64,000 bases of DNA from Clostridiales bacterium (GCA_029219585.1 JAQXTR010000006.1:1-64000); one strand, 5' to 3'. Numbered from the stretch's first letter, positions 1 to 8,621 are shown. The notes: generated from the letters alone by a model not told the origin. Program-made: numbers and translations.

Positions 1-1420
1 ACTCCGCAGCCTCCTCAAAGCTGTACTGCTCTCTGCGCAGAGCCGGGATAATCTCAGTGCGTTTAAAGTTCTTAAAATCTTCGGTAAAGTCACCTGTCAT
101 ACTCTCCTCGCAGTCAAATCTGATACCGTATTTTCCGTCCGCGAAAGTGGGCTGAGTCGCTGAGCACAGCACTATTGTGCAACCGCATATTTTTTGCAGA
201 AAATTAACAGACAGCTTAAAAAGATTTACGCATTTTATCGGTATAGACTGAACCTCATCAATAATTATAACCGACTTAGAAAGCCTATGCATTCTTCTTA
301 CACAAGTCATCTCATCAGAAAGCAAGGTGTTTAGAAACTGAACCATTGTTGTTGCTATAACAGGACAATCCCACAAATCTGTGCGCATTTCATATTTGTG
401 CAATTCTTCATCATTATTAATTCTGCTGATAATATTGGAATGAAACTCCAAAAATAACGTTTCATCGCCTACCATAGACTTTATTATTTTTGCATTCTGT
501 TCAAGTATTGACATGAAAGGAGCAACATAAATAATTCTATCCATATTGAATTGTTTGCAATAATGAATCGCAAACCTCATTGAGGAAATGGTTTTTCCTC
601 CGCCCGTGGGAACAACCAGCCGGCATATCCCTCTCTTCTTTCCGGCAAACCCGGCACACCTGTCTGAAATACTCATACGATAAACGGCAATACGATCTGT
701 CAGTGTCCTGAACTCCGCGCTTATCTTTTCAATATTATTATACATTTCATTGCGGACAACATTCATGTCATAATCAAGTCTTATTCTCTTATTTTCCATA
801 AACTCGGCCGTATCTATTCTGTCCGCATCGACCAGCATCGACTGTAGGAGTCTTTCAAGCATACCCATGTAAAAACAGTATTTCCGTCTGTCTCTTTCGC
901 TTATTTCGAGAATTCTTTCGTGCAGACGTTCGTATTCTCTCACTGCTTTTTCAAATAAATCATCTATGTATTCTTCCGAAAAAACATTTTCTTTATTCTT
1001 TAAAATCTCCACATATCTATCTGACTTTCCGATTCTTTGCTCAAAATAATTTTCACAGTTGTCATTTACCCAATCGTGGAGTTTGTGATGAGAAATGACA
1101 ATCCGGGCAATAAGCATGGCAGTATCGTAATACTGATGCTTATCATATTTTCTTGCATACTCATTTATAAATTTTGCTCCTGCAAAACAGTGATCTATTT
1201 GCCCTCTTGCAAAATTATTAATCCCATGTATATAGCCGTTGAAATCCACAGTCAGCTTACCTAAATCATGAATCAACGCAGCGCATTTTATAATATCGGA
1301 AGCTCCTAAGGTTTCACCGAATTGACCTGCCAAAGCCATGACTCCGCTGCAATGTTCTCTTACCGACTGTTCTTCTTCGACTTCCCCATACTTATTTTTA
1401 CGTATATGAGCAGCAAACAT
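1..1420 (-). CDS. cas3: CRISPR-associated helicase/nuclease Cas3 (5' part, runs off left edge)
   Basis: About 473 N-terminal residues are visible; the gene continues beyond base 1. Cas3 unwinds and degrades target DNA recruited by a type I Cascade complex. The N-terminal HD nuclease domain shows H23, the pair H51-D52 in ALIHDLGKL, a later DHCFAGA and a SHH motif. A superfamily 2 helicase core follows, with Walker A PTGGGKT near residue 272, the DEVQ form of the DEAD box near 387, and SATQ near 420. The ATG at 1418-1420 is preceded by AAGGTGG at good spacing and by a consensus promoter. The promoter-proximal position suggests cas3 is the first gene of a cas operon lying to the left. The remaining cas genes and the array are not in the window, so the subtype cannot be assigned. 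Confidence 0.93.
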   Translation of the reverse strand, partial: MFAAHIRKNKYGEVEEEQSVREHCSGVMALAGQFGETLGASDIIKCAALIHDLGKLTVDFNGYIHGINNFARGQIDHCFAGAKFINEYARKYDKHQYYDTAMLIARIVISHHKLHDWVNDNCENYFEQRIGKSDRYVEILKNKENVFSEEYIDDLFEKAVREYERLHERILEISERDRRKYCFYMGMLERLLQSMLVDADRIDTAEFMENKRIRLDYDMNVVRNEMYNNIEKISAEFRTLTDRIAVYRMSISDRCAGFAGKKRGICRLVVPTGGGKTISSMRFAIHYCKQFNMDRIIYVAPFMSILEQNAKIIKSMVGDETLFLEFHSNIISRINNDEELHKYEMRTDLWDCPVIATTMVQFLNTLLSDEMTCVRRMHRLSKSVIIIDEVQSIPIKCVNLFKLSVNFLQKICGCTIVLCSATQPTFADGKYGIRFDCEESMTGDFTEDFKNFKRTEIIPALRREQYSFEEAAE

Positions 1421-1455
1421 CAATATTACCACCTTATTGATATATTAATGCTATT

Positions 1456-1484
1456 ATTTTATCATATTGTTATAATTTTGTCAA
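1456..1484 (-). promoter_or_regulatory. Sigma-A-type promoter of cas3
   Basis: Minus-strand TTGACA (1479-1484), 17-nt spacer, TAAAAT (1456-1461), about 36 nt before the cas3 ATG. It lies just past the tRNA-Gly terminator, so cas3 has its own transcription start. Confidence 0.75.
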
Positions 1485-1494
1485 TACATTCACA

Positions 1495-1523
1495 ATAAAA
1501 AAAGACCCGAAATATCAGGTCTT
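1495..1523 (-). terminator. Rho-independent terminator of tRNA-Gly
   Basis: On the minus strand AAGACC and GGTCTT form a 6-bp stem around a 9-10-nt loop, followed directly by a run of seven T. It lies just downstream of the tRNA 3' end. Confidence 0.75.
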
Positions 1524-1526
1524 AGA

Positions 1527-1601
1527 TGGAGCGGAAGACGAGATTCGAACTCGCGACGTTCACCTTGGCAAGGTGACGCTCTACCACTGAGCCACTCCCG
1601 C
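1527..1601 (-). tRNA. tRNA-Gly (anticodon GCC)
   Basis: A full cloverleaf is readable. The acceptor 5' strand GCGGGAG pairs with CTTCCGC (one G-U). The anticodon loop is CTTGCCAAG, with anticodon GCC. The T-loop TTCGAAT is present, the discriminator is T, and the CCA end is encoded. It is a single-gene transcription unit with its own promoter and terminator. Confidence 0.96.
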
Positions 1602-1648
1602 ATATTATATTTTTGCTGCCGTGAGCATATCCCCCAACAACAAAAACT

Positions 1649-1677
1649 ATTATAGCAGATGTTATTGCATTTGTCAA
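1649..1677 (-). promoter_or_regulatory. Promoter of tRNA-Gly
   Basis: Perfect consensus on the minus strand: TTGACA (1672-1677), 17-nt spacer, TATAAT (1649-1654), about 48 nt before the mature tRNA 5' end. Confidence 0.8.
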
Positions 1678-1739
1678 TACTTTTTTTAAAAATAATAAAA
1701 TTTTTTACGATTTTTTACGCTGAAACGAAAAGCTATATA

Positions 1740-1783
1740 GCATGCATTAAGTACTTCGTATTTTAATAATACTTAATGCATGC
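1740..1783. repeat. 14-bp perfect inverted repeat with 16-nt loop
   Basis: The arms GCATGCATTAAGTA (1740-1753) and TACTTAATGCATGC (1770-1783) are exact reverse complements. The element lies between the larE stop and the tRNA-Gly promoter. It could be the larE operon terminator, but no T-run follows on the minus strand, so a regulatory or structural role is also possible. The rest of the 1602-1830 gap shows only AT-rich sequence. Confidence 0.6.
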
Positions 1784-1830
1784 GGTTAATGCCTCTTTTC
1801 ACATACCGGAAAAAAGCGAAATACAACCTT

Positions 1831-2628
1831 TCATTTCAGCAATACTTCATTCATGCTGCCCGTGCGGTATCCGCCAAGATCCATTGACACATATGTAAAG
1901 CCGAGTGACTTGATATAATTATAAACCTTATCGGACATCTCTATCAGCTTTGAAAATTCTTCTCTTGGTATTTCAAGCCTTGCTATTTTACCGTGTATCC
2001 GTACTCTTACCTGTGAAAACCCCATGTCGATAAGCAGCTGTTCTGCTTTGTCAACCATTGCAAGCTTTTCCTTTGTTATCGTTTCACCATAGACAAATCT
2101 TGATGCCAAGCAGGCAAATGACTGCTTATTCCATGTGTCTAGACCAAGTTTTTTTGATAGCTCCCTTATTTCCGCCTTATTAAGATTGGCATATCTCAGC
2201 GGACTTTTTATATTCTGCTCCCTTACGGCAATCAGCCCCGGACGGTAATCGCCGTTATCATCGGTGTTTGAACCTTCAGCTATGTTCTCAATCCCCATAT
2301 CCTTAACCGAATTGCGCATTTTAAGAAACAGCTCTGTTTTACACAGATAACAGCGGTTTGAGGGATTCTGTGCAAAGCCTTCAATGTTAAGCTCATCCGA
2401 TTCCACTATAATATGCCTTATCCCCTCCTTTTCGCAGAAAGCTTTTGCTTCATTCAGTTCTCTTTGAGGGAACAGGCATGAACGCACTGTAACTGCTGCG
2501 GCATTGTCTCCCAACACGTCATGAGCAGCCTTAAGCAGAAGAGTGGAATCCACTCCGCCCGAAAAAGCTACCGCCACCGACTTTAAGCTCCGCAAATATT
2601 CGATTAATATCTCGTATTTAATATTCAT
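1831..2628 (-). CDS. larE: ATP-dependent sulfur transferase LarE
   Basis: 265 residues, a PP-loop enzyme that inserts sulfur into pyridinium-3,5-biscarboxylate mononucleotide during synthesis of the nickel-pincer nucleotide cofactor of lactate racemase. The PP-loop SGGVDS is at residues 23-28, and the active-site cysteine is C173 in SFACLASRFVYG. A CxxC pair (C93, C96 in NRCYLCK) is also present; as I recall, LarE proteins with these three cysteines hold a [4Fe-4S] cluster and can act catalytically rather than sacrificing their own sulfur. The ATG overlaps the stop of the upstream methyltransferase gene in an ATGA junction, so translation is coupled. No larA, larB or larC is seen nearby. Confidence 0.9.
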   Translation of the reverse strand: MNIKYEILIEYLRSLKSVAVAFSGGVDSTLLLKAAHDVLGDNAAAVTVRSCLFPQRELNEAKAFCEKEGIRHIIVESDELNIEGFAQNPSNRCYLCKTELFLKMRNSVKDMGIENIAEGSNTDDNGDYRPGLIAVREQNIKSPLRYANLNKAEIRELSKKLGLDTWNKQSFACLASRFVYGETITKEKLAMVDKAEQLLIDMGFSQVRVRIHGKIARLEIPREEFSKLIEMSDKVYNYIKSLGFTYVSMDLGGYRTGSMNEVLLK

Positions 2629-3785
2629 TTCTTGTTTCCCTTATTTTTCTTGGACGGCTTATTGCCGTAATACTGATACAGCCAGCACCGCAGCATTCCG
2701 TTATATATCTTTCTTCTGCGGTCGGCGCGCCTGCCGAACTCTTTCTCAAACCCCTCATGCGATGTAAGTATATAATACGACCATTTGTCAAGCTCCGCAA
2801 ACGCTCTGCCTATGGAATGATACAGCTTTCTGCATTCGCTGAGCTCACCCATTCTTTCGCCGTAAGGCGGATTAGTTATGATTGATCCTCCCTGACGATC
2901 TGCCATTACTTTTCTCGCATCACACTGCGATACCTTTATAAATTCTCCTACACCTGCTTTTCTTGCATTTTCCGCAGTAAGCTCAACCGCAGTTCTGTCA
3001 ATATCAGATGCGCTGATATCAAGTATTACATCACGGTGCAAATCATCTCTTGCCTCCTCCGCGGCGTCCTGAAGCATACGCGCGTCTATCTGCGGAAAAT
3101 CCTCAAAAGCAAAATGCCTCATCAGTCCCGGTGCTATATTCCGTTTGAACATCGCCGCCTCTATAGGTATTGTTCCGCTTCCGCAGAACGGATCAAGCAG
3201 AGGCTCCTCAAATTTCCAATAACTTATCATTACCATAGCCGCCGCAATAGTTTCACGCACAGGCGCAAGGTTTGACTTTACTCTGTAGCCGCGCTTATGA
3301 AGAGCAATTCCGGTTGTGTCAATCATAACGGTTACAACATCGTCTATTATTGTGAACTGTACCTGATATGTCACTCCTGTTTCGGGCATCCATTGTATTC
3401 CGTACCTCTCCCCCAGTCTTTCCGCTATTGCCTTTTTTATTGTAATCTGAGAACTTCTGTCACTTGCAAGCTTTGAGCGTGTTGTGTGTCCCTTAACCGG
3501 AAAGGCATCATTTTTATCTATGAATCTCTCCCATTCAAGCTTCTTTACTCCCTCAAACAATCCGTCCTGATCCTCAGCTTTAAACTCTCCGACCTTAATA
3601 AGAACCCTTTCGCCGCATCGCAGCCACATATTTGTCCTTATTACTGCGTCATAGTCACCTTCAAAGGTAACTCTTCCGTCCTCAACCTTATTCGTGTCGT
3701 AACCGAGACGATAAAGTTCCCTTGATACCATCGCTTCAAGTCCAAACAGCGTGGGCACTACTATTTCAAATCTTTCGTTATTCAT
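2625..3785 (-). CDS. THUMP-domain class I RNA methyltransferase (RlmL N-terminal half/YpsC-like)
   Basis: 386 residues, probable S-adenosylmethionine-dependent N2-guanine methyltransferase of 23S rRNA. An N-terminal ferredoxin-like/THUMP region (about 1-160) precedes a Rossmann methyltransferase domain with the SAM-binding motif DPFCGSGT and the catalytic motif NPPYGER, which is typical of N-methylation of bases. The C-terminus is lysine-rich. It matches the monofunctional YpsC-type proteins of Firmicutes rather than the double-domain E. coli RlmKL. Its start shares one base with the rnr stop (TGATG), and its stop overlaps larE, giving the operon rnr-rlmL-like-larE. The exact rRNA target is inferred from the family only. 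Confidence 0.88.
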   Translation of the reverse strand: MNNERFEIVVPTLFGLEAMVSRELYRLGYDTNKVEDGRVTFEGDYDAVIRTNMWLRCGERVLIKVGEFKAEDQDGLFEGVKKLEWERFIDKNDAFPVKGHTTRSKLASDRSSQITIKKAIAERLGERYGIQWMPETGVTYQVQFTIIDDVVTVMIDTTGIALHKRGYRVKSNLAPVRETIAAAMVMISYWKFEEPLLDPFCGSGTIPIEAAMFKRNIAPGLMRHFAFEDFPQIDARMLQDAAEEARDDLHRDVILDISASDIDRTAVELTAENARKAGVGEFIKVSQCDARKVMADRQGGSIITNPPYGERMGELSECRKLYHSIGRAFAELDKWSYYILTSHEGFEKEFGRRADRRRKIYNGMLRCWLYQYYGNKPSKKNKGNKK

Positions 3786-6052
3786 CAGCGCTTCCTCTTT
3801 TTCTTTGGTTTATTATACTTTCTCTTCATCCTGCGGTGCTTTCCGTGTTTCTCCTTTTTCTCATCGCTGCGTCCCATTGCCGTTCGGGAGCGCTTCTCAA
3901 TTTTTGCGAGTATATCGCGTCTTGCATCTCCTTCAAGCACAAAATCTATCCTTCGCATAAGCAAATTACTTGCCGCAACCGTAATCCTTATCATATCGCC
4001 TACCCTATATGTTCTGCCTGTATGTCTGCCGATGAGCATATGGCGATTTTCATCATACTCAAAATAGTCCCCGCTCATATTTTCACAGCGTATAAGACCT
4101 TCGCACGAGTTACCGAGCGCAGCAAACATTCCGAACGATGTCACAGACGATACGACCGCGTCAAAGGATTCGCCTATAAACCGCCGCATATATGCCGCCT
4201 TCATCATATCGTCAGCATCACGTTCAGCCTTCTCCGCAGCAATCTCCCGATCACTTGATATTATTGCCGCCTCCCTCACTCTGGGCTCAAAGTAATGCTG
4301 GCGGCTGTCGCTGAGATTGCCGGATATAAATTCCTTGAGAACTCTGTGGATCATAAGATCCGGATATCTTCTTATAGGCGATGTGAAATGGCAGTAAAAA
4401 CGTGCCGCCAGTCCGAAATGTCCGTCATTGGTGTCACGGTAACCCGCCTTCATGAGCGACTGAAGCATGACTTTTGAAATCATCATTTCCTCAGGACTGC
4501 CCTTTACCTTTTCCGCTATACCCTGCAAATCCATGGGATGAATACTTTCACTGTCTATCTTACCCTTTAATGAATATCCGAAATTCTTTATAAACTCATT
4601 AAATGCAGTCAGTTTTTCATTGCTAGGCGCATCATGGACACGATATACAAACGGCAGCTCCGCCCAGTATGCCATTTCCGCAACGGTTTCATTTGCCGCA
4701 AGCATAAAGGATTCAATAAGACGTTGTGATTTACCTCGTTCCTCTATCTCAACCTCTACCGGTTCTCCCGCATTATCGCATTTAATTTTCGCCTCAGGAA
4801 AATCAAAATCAATCGCCCCCCGTTCCTTTCTCTTTTTTGCAAGAGCATCCGACAGTCTGTCCATCTCCTCCAGCACCGGAACAATAAAAGAATACTGTTC
4901 TCTTAATTTAGTATCCCCGCCAAGAATTTTATTCACCTTGTTATAGGTCATTCTTGCACACGAGTGTATAACTGATTTTGACAGCCTGTGATTATGAATA
5001 TTTCCGTCCTTGTCTATTTCCATAAAAATCGAAAGTGTAAGGCGGTCAACATCCGGATTAAGCGAACATATACCGTTTGAAAGACGTTTTGGCAGCATTG
5101 GGATAACCTTGTTCGGGAAATATACACTCGTCGCACGCTTTAAAGCCTCCTTGTCTATCACAGACCCGTCCTTGACATAGTGGGTAACATCTGCAATGTG
5201 TACCCCCAGCATCATACGACCGCTCGGAAGAGCCTCAAGTGATACCGCGTCATCAAAATCTCTTGAATCATCACCGTCTATTGTAAATATTCTTTTATCC
5301 CTTAAATCCTCCCTGGCTTTTATCTCCTCATCGGTTACACTCTCAGGCAGGCTGTCTGCCGCTTCAAGAACCTTTTTTGAAAAGCGTTCGGGAATTTTAT
5401 TTTCCGCGATAAGTCCGTTCAGACAGCTTTCAACGCTGTCACCGCTTCCGAGAACCGCTGTTATTATTCCTACCGGCTTGCCCTTTGAGTTATACTCCTC
5501 AATTGAAACCATTACTCTGTCGCCTGCTGATGCGCCGCCTAAATCCTCTTCCCTGATGCGAATCTGTGAAAAGAACTCCCGGCGGTCCGGTGATACACGG
5601 TAATAACCGTTTTTCATACCGACAAGCACTCCGACAATATTGGTGTTACCTCTCTCTATGATCTGTTCTATATGCCCTTCCCGGTGTCCGCGGCCGTTAT
5701 CGTTATTCTCTATCCTGACAAGCACCCTGTCCCGGTCATAGGCTCCGCCCAGCTTCTCACGGGCGATAAAAATATCCTTGCCCTCTTCACCATCAATGCG
5801 CACAAAGCCAAACCCTCCTGCCGCATTACACATGAGTACACCCGCAGCTGTAAGACCTTTTTCGCTTATGACACAATATCTGCCTTTTTTCGTTTTGTAT
5901 ATTTTCCCCTCTTTTACAAGGCTATCCAATATTCCCGAAAGCTCATTGCGGTCGCTTTCCGGCACGTCAAGCACTATTGCCAGCTCATTAAATCTGAGCG
6001 GCACATAGGTGTTTGAGGAAATGTAGCTTAATATTCTTTCTTTTCTATCCAT
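3785..6052 (-). CDS. rnr: Ribonuclease R
   Basis: 755 residues, a 3'-to-5' exoribonuclease that degrades structured RNA and takes part in rRNA and tmRNA turnover. Order: N-terminal winged helix, cold-shock/OB domains, RNB catalytic domain with the acidic motif DGDDSRDFDDAVSLE near residue 260, then an S1 domain, then a strongly basic tail rich in Lys and Arg (last about 30 residues) as in other RNase R proteins. The ATG follows AGGAG at a short but workable spacing. It is the first gene of the operon with the rRNA methyltransferase and larE. RNase R pairs functionally with SmpB, encoded nearby at 8752. Confidence 0.95.
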   Translation of the reverse strand: MDRKERILSYISSNTYVPLRFNELAIVLDVPESDRNELSGILDSLVKEGKIYKTKKGRYCVISEKGLTAAGVLMCNAAGGFGFVRIDGEEGKDIFIAREKLGGAYDRDRVLVRIENNDNGRGHREGHIEQIIERGNTNIVGVLVGMKNGYYRVSPDRREFFSQIRIREEDLGGASAGDRVMVSIEEYNSKGKPVGIITAVLGSGDSVESCLNGLIAENKIPERFSKKVLEAADSLPESVTDEEIKAREDLRDKRIFTIDGDDSRDFDDAVSLEALPSGRMMLGVHIADVTHYVKDGSVIDKEALKRATSVYFPNKVIPMLPKRLSNGICSLNPDVDRLTLSIFMEIDKDGNIHNHRLSKSVIHSCARMTYNKVNKILGGDTKLREQYSFIVPVLEEMDRLSDALAKKRKERGAIDFDFPEAKIKCDNAGEPVEVEIEERGKSQRLIESFMLAANETVAEMAYWAELPFVYRVHDAPSNEKLTAFNEFIKNFGYSLKGKIDSESIHPMDLQGIAEKVKGSPEEMMISKVMLQSLMKAGYRDTNDGHFGLAARFYCHFTSPIRRYPDLMIHRVLKEFISGNLSDSRQHYFEPRVREAAIISSDREIAAEKAERDADDMMKAAYMRRFIGESFDAVVSSVTSFGMFAALGNSCEGLIRCENMSGDYFEYDENRHMLIGRHTGRTYRVGDMIRITVAASNLLMRRIDFVLEGDARRDILAKIEKRSRTAMGRSDEKKEKHGKHRRMKRKYNKPKKKRKR

Positions 6053-6102
6053 TGCTTCTCCTGTCTGTTATAAGGCATACTTAATCTTTCAGATGCTGCC
6101 GT

Positions 6103-6131
6103 AATTTAAAGGAGCACACAGACGTGCTCCT
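6103..6131 (-). terminator. Hairpin downstream of the Rrf2 gene
   Basis: An 8-bp stem (AGGAGCAC with GTGCTCCT, 6110-6131) followed on the minus strand by a weak T-rich stretch (TTTAAATT). It sits a few bases after the Rrf2 stop codon and before rnr. Confidence 0.6.
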
Positions 6132-6138
6132 CTATATT

Positions 6139-6531
6139 TTATCCGTCTATGATATCTTTAAACGTGACCGAATCAAGCTCCTCTACCAAATTATTCTGAA
6201 TAGCTGCAAGCTTTTTTTTCACTCTGCATTCCACATTATTGGCACAGATGTCTCCGCCAAGGCAAATGTTTAAGGCTATAGGCCCGTCAATCACCTCAAT
6301 TATATTTTTAAGCGTTATTTTCTCTGCCGGCCTGCAGAGAGCATAGCCGCCGTTCACACCGCGGTATGATTTCAAATACCCCGCCTGAACAAGCTTGCGC
6401 AGAATCTTAAGGGTGAATCTGTATGGAATATCATTTTTCTCAGCAATCGCTTTTGCCTCCATATGATTACTTTGCTGCGCAAGCCTTGAAACAATTCTCA
6501 GAGCATAATCTGCCTCTCTTGTTATCTTCAT
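6139..6531 (-). CDS. Rrf2-family transcriptional regulator with iron-sulfur ligands
   Basis: 130 residues. The N-terminal winged helix starts with the family signature MKITREADYALRI. The recognition region and wing (YRGVNGGYAL) follow at about 40-65. Three cysteines, C90, C96 and C102, have the CX5CX5C spacing of the [2Fe-2S] ligands of IscR, so an iron-sulfur or redox sensing role is likely. It stands as a single gene between aroK and rnr, with no isc or suf genes next to it, so the regulon is unknown. IscR, CymR and NsrR-like roles cannot be told apart here, but CymR normally lacks these cysteines. Confidence 0.88.
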   Translation of the reverse strand: MKITREADYALRIVSRLAQQSNHMEAKAIAEKNDIPYRFTLKILRKLVQAGYLKSYRGVNGGYALCRPAEKITLKNIIEVIDGPIALNICLGGDICANNVECRVKKKLAAIQNNLVEELDSVTFKDIIDG

Positions 6532-6548
6532 CCCGGACTCCTCTCATA

Positions 6549-7055
6549 TTATAAGCTTTCACATATGGCAAGTATTTCTAACGCATATGATCTTGGTGTT
6601 CTTCCGTTAATTATATGTATTTTAAAATCACAATCGGCATAAAACGGCAGCCTGTCATTGAACCGTCTTTCTATTGCCTCAATATCCTGATTCTGCAAAA
6701 GCGGTCTTACAGCTCTTGCAGCTTCAAGTCTTTCCTTTATAACGCTGAAATCCGGCGCAAGATTTATGATAACGCCGTTTTTGCGCAATGCGGTTATATT
6801 ATCTTTATTAAGTGGTACTCCTCCGCCTGTGGCAATCACACAGCCGTCCAGTGCTGCCGCCCTGCTTATTGTCCTGTATTCAATCTCCCGAAATCCCTGT
6901 TCTCCCACCTCGGCAAATATTTCATTAATCGTTTTGCCTGTTTCCTCAACTATCATATCATCTGTATCAATAAGCTTATAATTTGATGCAGCGGCAATCG
7001 CCTTTGAAATCTCAGTCTTTCCCGATGCCATAAAGCCTGTAAGTACAATATTCAT
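6549..7055 (-). CDS. aroK: Shikimate kinase
   Basis: 168 residues, the usual length. It phosphorylates shikimate at the 3-hydroxyl with ATP in the chorismate pathway. The P-loop GFMASGKT is at 7-14. DTDD near 31 gives the Mg2+/shikimate-binding Asp, GFREIE carries the shikimate-binding Arg, ATGGG is the Walker B-like glycine-rich loop, and the lid region contains RPLL. Its ATG overlaps the aroE stop by 4 nt, so the two consecutive pathway enzymes are coupled. Confidence 0.94.
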   Translation of the reverse strand: MNIVLTGFMASGKTEISKAIAAASNYKLIDTDDMIVEETGKTINEIFAEVGEQGFREIEYRTISRAAALDGCVIATGGGVPLNKDNITALRKNGVIINLAPDFSVIKERLEAARAVRPLLQNQDIEAIERRFNDRLPFYADCDFKIHIINGRTPRSYALEILAICESL

Positions 7056-7906
7056 CGCTTAAATACCTCTCTGCGGATTTGATTTGCTATACCTTCGGGC
7101 AGCTTCCTGTTCATAAACAATTCATTTGCTATGATTCCCTGATATATCAGCATGTCCAGCCCGTTAAGCGTCTTTGCACCTCTTTTGCGCGCTTCCCTAA
7201 GAAACAATGTTTCCTCCGGATTATATATCATATCAACACATGCCATGCCGCTATGTATGAAATCACAGCTTTCAATTTCATCAATACTGTCAATCGGCAG
7301 AGCGTCAAGCTGCGGCGCCATGCCCGCCGAGGTCGTATTTAAAACTATGTCAAAATCAAAGCTCTCAAGCTCGGTTTTAACTCTGAATCCGGTTGACTTG
7401 TACATTTTTTCTGACATTGCCTCACACTTTGCCTTTGTTCTGTTCACTAAAGTTATACTCTCCGGCTTTGCCTGAATTATGCGCGTAAGAGTCGGTTTTA
7501 CCACACCGCCGCAGCCCATGACAAGTATTTTCGCACCCTCGGCATTAATTCCCGCATTGACAAGAGCGCGGTAAAAGCCCTCGCCGTCTGTGTTATAGCC
7601 GCATAGTCTTCCGTTGTTATTAACTATTGTATTAACTGAACCGAGCAGCGCCGCCTGCGGCGAAATCTCATCCAGATATTCCATAACCGCAAGCTTGTGC
7701 GGAGCCGTCACGTTAATACCTCTGATTCCGAGCGCACGCATACCGCGTATCGCATCACCCACGTTCTCCGGCAGCACATGAAACGCCGTATATACATAAT
7801 CATCACCCGTAACCCGGGCAATGAAGCTATGCAGCGCAGGTGAAAAGCTGTGCCCGATCGGATGACCGATAACTCCCAGCTGCTTTGTTTTTGATGTTAT
7901 CTCCAT
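7052..7906 (-). CDS. aroE: Shikimate dehydrogenase
   Basis: 284 residues, an NADP(H)-dependent reductase turning 3-dehydroshikimate into shikimate. The N-terminal substrate domain starts with GVIGHPIGHSFSPALH, including the Ser pair that binds shikimate. The catalytic Lys is in NVTAPHKLAV, and NTDGEGF supplies the catalytic Asp. The nucleotide-binding loop is VMGCGGVVKP. It departs from the usual GAGGA pattern (the last G-A is V-V), but the fold signature is clear. It forms an operon with aroK, and the gap to the upstream CpXC gene is 12 nt. Confidence 0.94.
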   Translation of the reverse strand: MEITSKTKQLGVIGHPIGHSFSPALHSFIARVTGDDYVYTAFHVLPENVGDAIRGMRALGIRGINVTAPHKLAVMEYLDEISPQAALLGSVNTIVNNNGRLCGYNTDGEGFYRALVNAGINAEGAKILVMGCGGVVKPTLTRIIQAKPESITLVNRTKAKCEAMSEKMYKSTGFRVKTELESFDFDIVLNTTSAGMAPQLDALPIDSIDEIESCDFIHSGMACVDMIYNPEETLFLREARKRGAKTLNGLDMLIYQGIIANELFMNRKLPEGIANQIRREVFKR

Positions 7907-7918
7907 TTTACCGTCCTC

Positions 7919-8590
7919 TTAAAAATTATTATTATACCCGTTGAGCAGGCGCGTTGCATACGCTCCGTCAACTATCTCCCATTCAAAGGAATATGGCTTT
8001 ACCCCCGATTCCTTAAGGCTCTGCCAAATCGTGTTATAGGTTTCAACCGGAACCTGTGAGGTATACACCTGATTTTCTATAAAGTCATGTATCATAAACT
8101 CCATATTGCCGTTTTCGCTCTTGCCGAAGCGGCAGCTTCTCTGCTCGCTCTTATCTATATCCTGCGACAGGATCATAAGCTTTATTACCTCTATGGCCTT
8201 ATCATTAAATCCATTGTCAAAAATCAATATTTTTTCAAGCAGCGCGTTATAATCCGATACGAATCTGAGATTATACCCTTCAAGCTTTTCAAGCTCTCCC
8301 GACTCCTTTGACGCGCTTTGAACCTTCTCAAAAAGCTGCTGCTTTACCACTGCATCATCAGCGGGTGAAAATGTAATCATAAGCCGCTTATCCTCATCAT
8401 TATAAAGCATGGGATGCGGCATAAGTCCCGCCTGCGCGCAGTTTGGACAGCGGAATATATTGACTCTGCCCTCCAGAAGATCCTTTTTCAGATCCGCGCT
8501 GTCCTTAACCGTTATTGAGCTCCATACGGTCACCTCAGACATCTGAGCACATTTGGGGCATTTTACCGACTGTTTTAAATTTATACTCAT
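7919..8590 (-). CDS. CpXC-domain protein of unknown function
   Basis: 223 residues from the chosen start. The N-terminal zinc-ribbon-like region has CPKC and CPNC, the paired motif that names the CpXC family, followed by an alpha/beta region of unknown role and no membrane segment. The start is set at the ATG of MSINLKQ because AAAGGAA lies 9 nt before it. The longer reading frame begins inside the -35 box of the promoter at 8622-8650 and cannot be the true start. The distance to aroE suggests co-transcription, but no functional link is evident. Confidence 0.8.
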   Translation of the reverse strand: MSINLKQSVKCPKCAQMSEVTVWSSITVKDSADLKKDLLEGRVNIFRCPNCAQAGLMPHPMLYNDEDKRLMITFSPADDAVVKQQLFEKVQSASKESGELEKLEGYNLRFVSDYNALLEKILIFDNGFNDKAIEVIKLMILSQDIDKSEQRSCRFGKSENGNMEFMIHDFIENQVYTSQVPVETYNTIWQSLKESGVKPYSFEWEIVDGAYATRLLNGYNNNF

Positions 8591-8621
8591 ACGCTTAATT
8601 CCTTTCATGACACTTAACCTT

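Noticed and set aside
1037-1264. A plus-strand 75-residue reading frame
   Set aside because: It lies opposite the cas3 HD-domain coding sequence, has no ribosome-binding site and no family signature.
1421-1830. CRISPR array next to cas3
   Set aside because: No direct repeats with regular spacers occur; only a tRNA, promoters, a terminator and one inverted repeat are present.
3722-4258. A plus-strand 178-residue reading frame
   Set aside because: It is antisense to rnr and its composition follows the codon pattern of the opposite strand.
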